A stretch of 64,000 nucleotides of DNA from Serripes groenlandicus (lineage: Eukaryota; Mollusca; Bivalvia; Cardiida; Cardiidae). Every line of letters starts with the position of its first letter. The stretch's first letter is position 1. The notes under the pieces are model-generated. The model saw nothing but the letters and a program-made list of their open reading frames with translations. It did not search any database and had not been told where the DNA came from. Made by a program: the position numbers and the translations under genes. Below, piece after piece: positions 1-12,100 of this stretch. The stretch covers positions 148,276,555 through 148,340,554 of the forward strand of contig JASEVX010000003.1 in assembly GCA_031761405.1 (NCBI GenBank), given 5' to 3'.

Positions 1-133
1 ATTTATTGTAAAACTTTCTCTAAAAACCTTGGGTTTTCAAGGTTCTGACTGACCATGACAAACCCCTCCCAACTGCCTATATGGACCACCAACCACTCAT
101 TCAACATACAGGCCTTATAATACAGTTTGAATC

Positions 134-361
134 TTAACCCTTTACCGCATACAACAAATCTGCAGCAGACGACTTTTAAATCAAAGTGACAAAAACCTGA
201 ACATCTCTATTAAAGATAGCTTAATTGTGATATAAAGGTGAAAACATTGTGGTCAAAGCAGAAATTGCTCATTATGAGCAATTTCTCCTTTTGCCACACT
301 GGTTTCAAAAGTCGTCTGCTTCTATTTCAGCAAGATGCGTCTACAGGTGGGAAAGGGTTAA
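134..361 (+). mobile_element. MITE-A copy (piggyBac-like TTAA element)
   Basis: Near full-length copy. It starts TTAACCCTTTACC, carries CTGCAGCAGACGACTTT near the left end, an internal hairpin around GAAATTGCTC/GAGCAATTTC, and ends GGGAAAGGGTTAA. Family features (terminal CCC...GGG next to TTAA) match piggyBac-type ends; no transposase is present. Confidence 0.8.
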
Positions 362-454
362 TTGTAGTGAACAACACCGATGTTGTGGTCAAAAGTAGCA
401 AACAGTAGTACTATGTGTACTGCCCGTAATGGGACCATCAACAAAGTCTTTAAT

Positions 455-600
455 TCAAAGGGATCCGCCGTGGTCGAGTGTTTAGCGTCGAGGATTTGAA
501 ACCGGGCATCACATTTCTTAGCCTAGTAAGGGTTTGTTTACCCAGGGAACACGAATAAGTATACTGTCGACGTTATATAACGGAACAATGTTGAAAACGG
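455..600 (+). mobile_element. tRNA-derived SINE fragment
   Basis: An A-box-like stretch (tggtcgagtgtttagcg) leads into a tail resembling the recurring gatataactgaa...gttgaaaacgg motif found in better copies at 47538 and 34766. Degenerate. Confidence 0.4.
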
Positions 601-1185
601 AAAAAAGGACCAAAAAAACAAACAAAACAAATTAGTTAATTCAATGTACATTCAGGCCTCAATTATAACACTTTTAACAGTTGTTTTCAGGTGACTCAAA
701 TATATCACTGAAAAGAGTGACCCATCCGCTTTAAAGGTGCAGAACTTCAGATAATAGAGTTATAAAACTCTTCAAAAGTTGTCTTGAAATATTAGAATCA
801 TGATTCTTGGATAAAATTAGAGTAATAATTTCCCTTTCCAGTACCATAAACATCTAAATATTTAAAGTATTGATTACTTTCTTTGTTGTCACTATTAGCA
901 ATATTTGCAGAAGTTTCAACATTTCAAAATATTGATCACAATCTGGAGTTCAGCACCTTGAAACAAACATACAGCAAAAGTGGGGCTGCTCGTATTTTAT
1001 AACTAGTAACATATCACTTAAACGTATGAACCATGGTTAAGCAACCCACGAGAACTGGACCAATTGTTTCCCTGTTCATCAGGCAAAGACACCCGGCCAT
1101 GTTTGGCCTATCAGTCACTTTAACATATCTACATAATGAATTGAAATGTGAGATCAATATTAAATATTTCACTGGGTTCACGCTT
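601..1185. other. AT-rich non-coding stretch
   Basis: No gene or recognisable repeat was seen. The text near 720-960 (gtgcagaacttcag..., catctaaatattt..., gcaatatttgcagaagtttcaa) recurs in similar form near 26150-26450, so both may be copies of an unnamed dispersed repeat. Confidence 0.4.
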
Positions 1186-1368
1186 TACACCCATCTACAT
1201 ACATATATACACACATACATACATACATATACACATATATATACGCACATACGTATATACATATACATACCCACACACGTACACACATACATACATATAT
1301 ACATACATGCATACACACATACATACACATACACATTCATACATGCATATGCACACACATACACATCT
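1186..1368. repeat. ACAT/ACAC simple-sequence repeat
   Basis: About 180 bases of cryptically simple acatac/acacat text. The open frames through it are compositional and are not called as genes. Confidence 0.85.
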
Positions 1369-1408
1369 GGAATGATGTTAACACATTTGTTTAGTGAATG
1401 ATAATTTG

Positions 1409-1705
1409 TTAATGATACAATAACAATTTTCTCTTCGACATAGCACTAACTAAATATTTTGACAAGCATATGAACATATTTTTTGTAATATAAATCAGTT
1501 TATTTGAAAGCGATAGATTAGTAAATTCATTGTTTCTCAGGCATGCTTTAGAGATCATTGGCCTTGTTACATCATTGTATATTGGACATACTAAAATGAA
1601 ATGTTCTTCGTCTTCAATACAGTTATTATTGCATAATATACATAATCTTTCATTTACAGTTAAACCCGAGTATCGTCCAGTCTCTACTCTACAGCTGATA
1701 CGTCT
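1409..1705 (-). pseudogene. C-terminal fragment of a non-LTR-type retroelement protein
   Basis: Read on the minus strand from about 1705 down to a TAA at 1411-1409, the frame gives RVETGRYSGL, then ERLCILC, IEDEEHFILVCPIY, and ends near KYLVSAMSKRKLLLYH. The C-x2-C ... H-x4-C spacing after a TGRY motif is a pattern I know from the C-terminal zinc-knuckle region of reverse-transcriptase ORFs common in mollusc and cnidarian genomes. The family name is inference; the motif is directly visible. No reverse transcriptase core lies upstream, because the frame runs straight into the 48-bp minisatellite. It is a 5'-truncated relic with no start codon. Confidence 0.6.
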
Positions 1706-2735
1706 TATTACACACGTTGTAGATTCATATCCATCTGTACAGCTGATACGTCTTATTACACACGTTGTAGATTCATATCCATCTGTACAGCTGATACGTC
1801 TTATTACACACGTTGAAGATTCATATCCATCTGCACAGCTGATACGTCTTATTACACACGTTGTAGATTCATATCCATCTGTACAGCTGAAACGTCTTAT
1901 TACACACGTTGTAGATTCAAAACAATATGTACAGCTGATACGTCTTATTACACACGTTGTATATTCATATCCATCTGCACAGCTGATACGTCTTATTACA
2001 CACGTTGTAGATTCATATCCATCTGTACAGCTGATACGTCTTATTACACACGTTGTAGATTCAAAACAATATGTACAGCTGATACGTCTTATTACACACG
2101 TTGTAGATTCAAAACAATATGCACAGCTGATACGTCTTATTACACACGTTGTAGATTCAAAACAATATGTACCGCTGATACGTCTTATTACACACGTTGT
2201 AGATTCAAAACAATTCGTACAGCTGATACGTCTTATAACACACGTTGTAGATTTATATCCAGCTGTACAGCTGATACGTCTTATTACACACGTTGTAGAT
2301 TCATATCCATCTGCACAGCTGATACGTCTTATTACACACGTTGTAGTTTCATATCCATCTGTACAACTGATACGTCTTATTACACACGTTGTAGATTCAA
2401 AACAATATGTACAGCTGATACGTCTTATTACACACGTTGTAGATTTATATCCATCTGTACAGCTGATACGTCTTATTACACACGTTGTAGATTCATATCA
2501 ATATGTACAGCTGATACCGTCTGATTACACACGTTGTAGATTCAAAACAATATGTAAAACTGATACGTCTTATTACACACGTTGTAGATTCATATCCATC
2601 TGTACAGCTGATACGTCTTATTACACACGTTGTAGATTCATATCCATCTGTACAGCTGATACGTCTTATTAAACACGTTGTAGATTCAAAACAATATGTA
2701 CAATTGATACGTATTATTACACACGTTGACAGCAG
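1692..2735. repeat. 48-bp minisatellite (about 21 units)
   Basis: The unit reads cagctgatacgtcttattac, then acacgttgtagattc, then one of two alternating ends (atatccatctgta or aaaacaatatgta). Being a multiple of three, it keeps frames open. On the minus strand the unit encodes DGYESTTCVIRRISCT and runs in frame into the retroelement fragment at 1409-1705, where RISC directly precedes RVETGRY. A one-base insertion near 2515 and a TGA near 2497 end that frame. Confidence 0.9.
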
Positions 2736-2747
2736 CTTCTTATATGC

Positions 2748-3092
2748 CAGGGGCGTAGCTTTGCAATAATCAATGTGTAGGCCTTCTCGTGAGAAAATCA
2801 ACATTGTGGACTCTGCGTAAAGTATCGACCCGGATCAGCCTAAGCATGCTACACAGGCCTACCCGGATAGATACTTTTCGCCTCCTGTGGATTTTCTGTT
2901 TCAGAAATAACTACTCTATACATCTATCCCCCTAAGACGGAATGTGTCGGCCGGATAAGTCTGCGCAGACAGCGCAGGCTGATCTGGTCGATACATTACG
3001 CAGATGTCTATCGCCGCAGCTGCATTTTGGGGCATTTTGAGAAAAAATGTGTAGGCACGTGCCTATAGTGCCTAAAGGGAGCTACGCCCCTA
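2748..3092. mobile_element. MITE-C copy with a MITE-B core
   Basis: Ends are inverted: AGGGGCGTAGCT on the left and AGCTACGCCCCT on the right. The interior is the palindromic MITE-B text (gtggactctgcgtaaagtat ... gatacattacgcag). A copy at 38384-38680 has the same arrangement in the opposite orientation. Confidence 0.75.
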
Positions 3093-3349
3093 CATTCTTA
3101 AGAAACTTTGTGACAATATGTGAACAATAGTGATCTTGATCATACTGTACTGATTCACAAGTTGATCGGAATGTGCACTATTCAAAAATGTCATTTTCAC
3201 ATGGACTGACTCATTTTCCTAAAAGTTGTCCTCACAATGGCCAACTATTCCAGCGGTCCGATTGCGGTAACCTTGTTACATTTCAATAAGTCAAGGAATA
3301 AAAACGAACAGCCTCTTTTGTTTTGGTAGAGTGTCTTTGATTAACCCAT

Positions 3350-3619
3350 TCCCACATACAGACTATTTCTGGCGCCTCTTATGGATAATCCCAAAGACAG
3401 AACCCGCTCATCACGGGTTCCAAACCAAGAACCCTTAATAAGAGATGCCGATCCTCCACAAATAAAAGTATGACTAATGAATAGAGTTGACAAATAATGT
3501 GACAAAATGAGAAATTGCTCATTATGATCAAGTTCGTTTTTGCCATGTAGTGTTTTTAATAGTCGTCTGTTGCAGATTTATCAAATGAAGTCAACTATAA
3601 GTGCAAGGTTTTTAACAGG
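3350..3619 (+). mobile_element. Degenerate MITE-A copy
   Basis: The left end ttaacccattcccacata and a right half with gtcgtctgttgcag are recognisable; the middle is diverged or replaced. Confidence 0.5.
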
Positions 3620-4156
3620 TAAATTGATGTATTCCGAAGATATGTTCCAAAATTCACGGAAGTAGTGTATCTACCTGGTTCCGGGGAAAGTGGTCTCAAT
3701 CTAAGTCATAACTTGAGTCTTCATGTACCATGTCCAGGGTCGTAATTGAATATGCGAGTTTATTATCAGAGAATTCAATACATATTCATCATATTGCAAT
3801 AACAACTGGAACGCTAGATTAACAGATTGTCCTAAAATTAGAACATAAGTTTTACACTCGTACGACTGATTATAAATACGTTCCAAAGCATCGTGATTTC
3901 GGTAAATACATTGTACATGTCACAAATCCAATAACTCCACGGCGACCCAGCAGTACTAAATGTGTCAAACCAGTGTTTGGCCAGAATGTAGATCAGCCGA
4001 CTCTGTGTTGAACGACGAACTACGGTTCGATCCCCTGTCACGACTGAATTATTGGTGGTTAAAGTGGCGTAACACACCATTGAAAAACTAAAAAGAAGAC
4101 TTCCAAGTATGGAAGAGCTCTCGGGTCATATTGTCAAATAGACTTTCCCAATCTAA
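3620..4156. other. Non-coding stretch, nothing recognised
   Basis: Short open frames on the minus strand have no domain signal or splice support. Confidence 0.4.
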
Positions 4157-4387
4157 TTTGACCCTTTCCCTCATACGACAATTCGGCAGCAGACGACTTT
4201 GAACATATTTTGTCAAAAAATGGAAAAATCTCTATAATTGAATGGATAAACTATGACTAAAAGTGGAAAACATTGTGGCAAAAGGAGAAATTGCTCATTT
4301 TAAGCAATTTCCTCTGTTGTCACTATGTTTTCAAAAAGCCTACTGCTGCAGAGGCGTCAGAAAGCGTCTATATGAGGGTAGTGTTAA
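4157..4387 (+). mobile_element. MITE-A copy
   Basis: Starts accctttccctcatacgac; carries the internal hairpin; ends gcgtctatatgaggg...gttaa. Confidence 0.8.
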
Positions 4388-4989
4388 ACCAGACATAATC
4401 TTCGATGCAGTCGCAAACGTTCGTTAAATCTGATGACTGCCTATTGCAGGTCGTGTCAGATTGACCTTTGCATCAGCCAATCAAAGTTTCGATAACAAGA
4501 TCGTTAGGTATCAACATGGAAGCAAGCACATATAAATAAACGAGATAGAGAAATGGTGAATGCCGAGTGTGGTTGTATATTGCGATTTTATTAGACAGAA
4601 AAAAGAAAACCTGCTCATAGGTAAATTATGTATTGGGTCAATTCGAGATGACCATTTATGGGGTGTCGTCAGAATGTAGAGAATTTCCCTACAATTATAT
4701 AATCTGATGTAAACAACGAAGTATTTCGTCAAATGGAGTATTACATTTAAACATTGTGAAATAATTGCTCATTATGAACATTTATTCTTTTTCCGGGATT
4801 ATTTTAAAAATAATATTCGTGGGAAAAAAACATATTATGTCACAGTTTCCTACATCTTCGAAAGATAATTATAATGAAAATAGCTTCAATAGAATAAATC
4901 TGTATCTTCTATATTGTTTTGGCTAGATTGGCACACTGCAGTGGAAGCACATACACGGATTAAGCGTCACATGGTTATATAAGTACGTT
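4388..4989. other. Non-coding stretch with a MITE-A remnant
   Basis: A decayed internal MITE-A piece (cattgtgaaataattgctcattatgaac) lies at about 4735-4830. Nothing else was recognised. Confidence 0.4.
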
Positions 4990-5219
4990 TTAACCCTTTC
5001 CCTCATATAGACGCTTTCTGACGACTCTGAAGCAGACGGCTTTTTGAAACATAGTGACGGAAGAAGAAATTGCTCATAACGAGAAATTTCTCCTTTTGCC
5101 ACAATGTTTTTCACTTTTAGTCACAGGTTATCCATTCAATTATAGAGATTTTCTATCTTTTTGACAAAATGTGTTCAAAGTCGTCTGCTGCAGAATTGTC
5201 GTATGAGGAAAAGGGTTAA
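4990..5219 (-). mobile_element. MITE-A copy
   Basis: TTAA at both ends (4990-4993, 5216-5219). The left end carries the cctcatatagacgctttctg arm, which marks reverse orientation. Confidence 0.85.
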
Positions 5220-5940
5220 TACTTGATCCCTTGACCGAGGATTATACAGACGGTATTAAGGTATTAACATTGATTTAGATATCTTTGAATAGTAGAAAGG
5301 ATAAATTACTTCAACCCTATGAACGTTTGTGGTTATTTCGAAATAGAAAGGCTATGTACGTCTTACATGTAATATGAACAACAACAACAAGATACGAACT
5401 TTCGTTGAAAATGAATTGACTCGCATTTTTAGAGGTTCAGCTTCTTTCAAAGATAGTGACAAATTGTGATCGTTTTGTGAATGTGATCAATTTGTGATCG
5501 TGGCCAATTTGTGATCGTGGTCAATTTGTGATTGTGTTCAAACTGAAACTGCGAACAAAATGTGGATTCTGTGATATATGTATACACACGAGGTATCACT
5601 TGCAGACTGTTTGCAGCCAATTTGATATCGTTTGTAATGGAAAGTCCGTCGTGTATGATATCAATGATTATATGTTTGTCTTTCTATGGCAATTAGTAGT
5701 CAGCAGATGCTCCCACAATGTGTATTTACAAAATGTAGATGCAAAAATGACAGAACGCAGAATAACGAGTTTGTTAAAAAAAAAAGGTTTATAAAATTGT
5801 AAAACAAAGTGATAACTGATGGAAACAAATAGCTACATGAGCTTGGGTAACACTAGATTAAGGAATCGTACATTTTTCTTTAAAGATTTTATTCAACCAA
5901 GGTTTGAAATCGGAGTCTCTCAGATCCCAAGACGATAGCA
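5220..5940. other. 5' flank of the PY-tail membrane protein gene
   Basis: AT-rich, with three short near-repeats of gatcgtggycaatttgtgatc at about 5467-5535. A pyrimidine-rich stretch ending in AG at 5885 could be a 3' splice site for a 5' UTR exon. No TATA box was called. Confidence 0.3.
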
Positions 5941-6166
5941 ATGGATACTTCATTTATTGGGCTCGTTGTTACAGTATGTGTTATATTTATGATTGGACTT
6001 ACGACATTGATTGTTGTCGGATATTTTAAGTGGAAGGAGTATAAACATGGACGAATAAGACACAATGACTCCAGACGACGATCCCGTGCGACAACGGTAA
6101 ACCATAGAAGACGAACGAGGCGTATACGTGTACGCAATACGGCTGCTGCAACAGTCAATAACTCGG
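5941..6166 (+). CDS. PY-tail single-pass membrane protein, exon 1
   Basis: The ATG at 5941 has G at -3 and +4. The exon encodes residues 1-75: five outside residues (MDTSF), a hydrophobic segment at about 6-29 (IGLVVTVCVIFMIGLTTLIV onward), then KWKEYKHGR and an arginine-rich stretch to residue 65, which fits an N-out, C-in reverse signal anchor. The exon ends at a consensus GTAAGT donor (6167-6172), leaving one base (phase 1). The acceptor at 21052-21053 supplies the matching two bases, giving a total coding length of 612 bases (203 residues plus stop). Residues 62-75 (IRVRNTAAATVNNS) are the source of the 51-bp array that follows. The protein was not recognised; the layout resembles Shisa- or WBP1-like adaptors, without their cysteine-rich ectodomain. 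Confidence 0.6.
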
Positions 6167-9100
6167 GTAAGTGTAACGGGTACGCAATACGGATGCTGCA
6201 ATACTCAATAACTCGGGTATGTGTATACGGGTACGCAATACGGCTGCTGCAATACTCAATAACTCGGGTATGTGTATACGGGTACGCAATACGGCTGCTG
6301 CAACACTCAATAACTCGGGTATGTGTATACGGGTACGCAATACGGCTGCTGCAACACTCAATAACTCGGGTATGTGTATACGGGTACGCAATACGGCTGC
6401 TGCAACACTCACTAACTCGGGTATGTGTATACGAGTACGCAATACGGCTGCTGCAACACTCAATAACTCGGGTATGTGTATACGAGTACGTTATACGGCT
6501 GCTGCAACACTCAATACCTCGGGTATGTGTATACGGGTACGCAATACGGCTGCTGCAACACTCAATACCTCGGGTATGTGTATACGAGTACGCAATACGG
6601 CTGCTGCAACACTCAATAACTCGGGTATGTGTATACGAGTACGCAATACGGCTGCTGCAACACTCAATACCTCGGGTATGTGTATACGGGTACGCAATAC
6701 GGCTGCTGCAACACTCAATAACTCGGGTATGTGTATACGGGTACGCAATACGGCTGCTGCAACACTCAATAACTCGGGTATGTGTATACGGGTACGCAAT
6801 ACGGCTGCTGCAACACTCAATAACTCGGGTATGTGTATACGAGTACGCAATACGGCTGCTGCAACACTCACTAACTCGGGTATGTGTATACGAGTACGCA
6901 ATACGGCTGCTGCAACACTCAATAACTCAGGTATGTGTATACGGGTACGCAATACGGCTGCTGCAACACTCAATAACTCGGGTATGTGTATACGGGTACG
7001 CAATACGGCTGCTGCAACACTCAATAACTCGGGTATGTGTATACGGGTACGCAATACGGCTGCTGCAACACTCACTAACTCGGGTATGTGTATACGGGTA
7101 CGCAATACGGCTGCTGCAACAGTCAATACCTCGGGTATGTGTATACGGGTACGCAATACGGCTGCTGCAACACTCAATACCTCGGGTATGTGTATACGAG
7201 TACGCAATACGGCTGCTGCAACACTCACTAACTCGGGTATGTGTATACGGGTACGTTATACGGCTGCTGCAACAGTCAATACCTCGGGTATGTGTATACG
7301 AGTACGCAATACGGCTGCTGCAACACTCAATAACTCGGGTATGTGTATACGAGTACGCAATACGGCTGCTGCAATACTCAATAACTCGGGTATGTGTATA
7401 CGGGTACGCAATACGGCTGCTGCAACACTCAATAACTCGGGTATGTGTATACGGGTACGCAATACGGCTGCTGCAACACTCAATAACTCGGGTATGTGTA
7501 TACGGGTACGCAATACGGCTGCTGCAACATTCAATAACTCGGGTATGTGTATACGAGTACGTTATACGGCTGCTGCAACACTCAATACCTCGGGTATGTG
7601 TATACGGGTACGCAATACGGCTGCTGCAACACTCACTAACTCGGGTATGTGTATACGAGTACGCAATACGGCTGCTGCAACACTCAATAACTCGGGTATG
7701 TGTATACGAGTACGCAATACGGCTGATGCAACAGTCAATACCTCGGGTATGTGTATACGAGTACGTTATACGGCTGCTGCAACAGTCAATACCTCGGGTA
7801 TGTGTATACGAGTACGTTATACGGCTGCTGCAACACTCAATACCTCGGGTATGTGTATACGAGTACGTTATACGGCTGCTGCAACAGTCAATACCTCGGG
7901 TATGTGTATACGAGTACGTTATACGGCTGCTGCAACACTCAATACCTCGGGTATGTGTATACGGGTACGCAATACGGCTGCTGCAACACTCACTAACTCG
8001 GGTATGTGTATACGAGTACGCAATACGGCTGCTGCAACACTCAATAACTCGGGTATGTGTATACGGGTACGCAATACGGATGCTACAACACTCAATAACT
8101 CGGGTATGTGTATACGAGTACGTTATACGGCTGCTGCAACACTCAATAACTCGGGTATGTGTATACGAGTACGCAATACGGCTGCTGCAACACTCAATAA
8201 CTCGGGTATGTGTATACGAGTACGCAATACGGCTGCTGCAACACTCAATAACTCGGGTATGTGTATACGAGTACGCAATACGGCTGCTGCAACACTCAAT
8301 AACTCGGGTATGTGTATACGGGTACGCAATACGGCTGCTGCAACACTCAATAACTCGGGTATGTGTATACGAGTACGCAATACGGCTGCTGCAACACTCA
8401 ATAACTCGGGTATGTGTATACGAGTACGCAATACGGCTGCTGAAACACTCAATAACTCGGGTATGTGTATACGAGTACGCAATACGGCTGCTGCAACAGT
8501 CAATCATTCGGGTTAGTGTTAGCGATTACGCAATACCACTGAGGCAACACTCAATAACTCGGGTATGTGTATACGAGTACGCAATACGGCTGCTGCATTA
8601 CAAAATAACTCGGGTATGTGTTTACGAGTACGCAATACGGCTGCTGCAACACTCAATAACTCGGGTATGTGTATACGAGTACGCAGTACGGCTGCTGCAA
8701 CACTCAATACCTCGGGTATGTGTTTACGAATACGCAATACGGCTGATGCAACACTCAATACCTCGGGTATGTGTTTACGAATACGCAATACGGCTGATGC
8801 AACACTCAATACCTCGGGTATGTGTATACGAGTACGCAATACGGCTGCTGCAACACTCAATACCTCGGGTATGTGCGAGGTATGTGTATACGAGTACGCA
8901 ATACGGCTGCTGCAACACTCAATAACTCGGGTATGTGTATACGAGTACGCAGTACGGCTGCTGCAACACTCAATACCTCGGGTATGTGTTTACGAATACG
9001 CAATACGGCTGATGCAACACTCAATACCTCGGGTATGTGTATACGGGTACGTTATACGGCTGCTGCAACACTCAATACCTCGGGTATGTGTATACGAGTA

Positions 9101-12100
9101 CGTTATACGGCTGCTGCAACACTCAATACCTCGGGTATGTGTATACGAGTACGTTATACGGCTGCTGCAACACTCAATACCTCGGGTATGTGTATACGAG
9201 TACGTTATACGGCTGCTGCAACACTCAATACCTCGGGTATGTGTATACGAGTACGCAATACGGCTGCTGCAACAGTCAATACCTCGGGTATGTGTATACG
9301 AGTACGCAATACGGCTGCTGCAACAGTCAATACCTCGGGTATGTGTATACGAGTACGTTATACGGCTGTTGCAACACTCACTAACTCGGGTATGTGTATA
9401 CGAGTACGTTATACGGCTGCTGCAACACTCAATACCTCGGGTATGTGTATACGGGTACGCAATACGGCTGCTGCAACACTCAATAACTCGGGTATGTGTA
9501 TACGAGTGCGTTATACGGCTGCTGCAACACTCAATAACTCGGGTATGTGTATACGAGTACGCAATACGGCTGCTGCAACACTCAATAACTCGGGTATGTG
9601 TATACGAGTACGTTTTACGGCTGCTGCAACACTCAATACCTCGGGTATGTGTATACGAGTACGCAATACGGCTGCTGCAACACTCAATACCTCGGGTATG
9701 TGTATACGGGTACGCAATACGGCTGCTGCAACACTCAATACCTCGGGTATGTGTATACGAGTACGTTATACGGCTGCTGCAACACTCAATAACTCGGGTA
9801 TGTGTATACGAGTACGTTATACGGCTGCTGCAACACTCAATAACTCGGGTATGTGTATACGAGTACGCAATACGGCTGCTGCAACAGTCAATACCTCGGG
9901 TATGTGTATACGAGTACGCAATACGGCTGCTGCAACAGTCAATACCTCGGGTATGTGTATACGGGTACGCAATACGGCTCCTGCAACACTCAATAACTCG
10001 GGTATGTGTTTACGGGTACGCAATACGGCTGCTGCAACACTCAATACCTCGGGTATGTGTATACGAGTACGTTATACGGCTGCTGCAACACTCAATAACT
10101 CGGGTAAGTGTATACGAGTACGTTATACGGCTGCTGCAACACTCAATAACTCGGGTATGTGTATACGGGTACGCAATACGGCTGCTGCAACACTCAATAA
10201 CTCGGGTATGTGTATACGAGTACGTTATACGGCTGCTGCAACAGTCAATACCTCGGGTATGTGTATACGGGTACGCAATACGGCTGCTGCAACACTCAAT
10301 ACCTCGGGTATGTGTATACGAGTACGTTATACGGCTGCTGCAACAGTCAATACCTCGGGTATGTGTATACGGGTACGCAATACGGCTGCTGCAACACTCA
10401 ATACCTCGGGTATGTGTATACGAGTACGCAATACGGCTGCTGCAACACTCAATAACTCGGGTATGTGTTTACGAGTACGTTATACGGCTGCTGCAACACT
10501 CAATACCTCGGGTATGTGTATACGAGTACGCAATACGGCTGCTGCAACACTCACTAACTCGGGTATGTGTATACGAGTACGTTATACGGCTGCTGCAACA
10601 CTCAATACCTCGGGTATGTGTATACGAGTACGTTATACGGCTGCTGCAACACTCACTAACTCGGGTATGTGTATACGAGTACGTTATACGGCTGCTGCAA
10701 CACTCACTAACTCGGGTATGTGTATACGAGTACGTTATACGGCTGCTGCAACACTCACTAACTCGGGTATGTGTATACGAGTACGCAATACGGCTGCTGC
10801 AACACTCAATACCTCGGGTATGTGTATACGAGTACGTTATACGGCTGCTGCAACACTCAATACCTCGGGTATGTGTATACGAGTACGTTATACGGCTGCT
10901 GCAACACTCAATACCTCGGGTATGTGTATACGAGTACGCAATACGGCTGCTGCAACACTCAATACCTCGGGTATGTGTATACGAGTACGCAATACGGCTG
11001 ATGCAACACTCAATAACTCGGGTATGTGTATACGAGTACGTTATACGGCTGCTGCAACAGTCAATACCTCGGGTATGTGTATACGAGAACGCAATACGGC
11101 TGCTGCAACACTCAATACCTCGGGTATGTGTATACGAGTACGTTATACGGCTGCTGCAACAGTCAATACCTCGGGTATGTGTATACGAGTACGCGATACG
11201 GCTGCTGCAACACTCAATACCTCGGGTATGTGTATACGAGTACGCAATACGGCTGATGCAACACTCAATAACTCGGGTATGTGTATACGAGTACGCAATA
11301 CGGCTGCTGCAACACTCACTAACTCGGGTATGTGTATACGAGTACGCAATACGGCTGCTGCAACACTCAATACCTCGGGTATGTGTATACGAGTACGTTA
11401 TACGGCTGCTGCAACACTCAATACCTCGGGTATGTGTATACGAGTACGCAATACGGCTGCTGCAACACTCAATAACTCGGGTATGTGTATACGAGTACGT
11501 TATACGGCTGCTGCAACACTCAATAACTCGGGTATGTGTATACGAGTACGTTTTACGGCTGCTGCAACAGTCACTAACTCGGGTATGTGTATACGAGTAC
11601 GCAATACGGCTGCTGCAACAGTCAATACCTCGGGTATGTGTATACGAGTACGTTTTACGGCTGCTGCAACAGTCACTAACTCGGGTATGTGTATACGAGT
11701 ACGTTATACGGCTGCTGCAACAGTCAATACCTCGGGTATGTGTATACGAGTACGTTTTACGGCTGCTGCAACACTCAATACCTCGGGTATGTGTATACGA
11801 GTACGTTATACGGCTGTTGCAACACTCAATAACTCGGGTATGTGTATACGAGTACGCAATACGGCTGCTGCAACACTCAATAACTCGGGTATGTGTATAC
11901 GGGTACGCAATACTGCTGCTGCAACACTCAATAACTCGGGTATGTGTATACGGGTACGCAATACGGCTGCTGCAACACTCACTAACTCGGGTATGTGTAT
12001 ACGGGTACGCAATACGGCTGCTGCAACAGTCAATACCTCGGGTATGTGTATACGAGTACGTTATACGGCTGCTGCAACAGTCAATACCTCGGGTATGTGT

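Noticed and set aside
4923..5114. Many 60-90 codon frames containing ENIVAKGEIAR and QFLLLSLCF
   Set aside because: These recur wherever a MITE-A copy occurs; they are the hairpin region translated, not a gene family.
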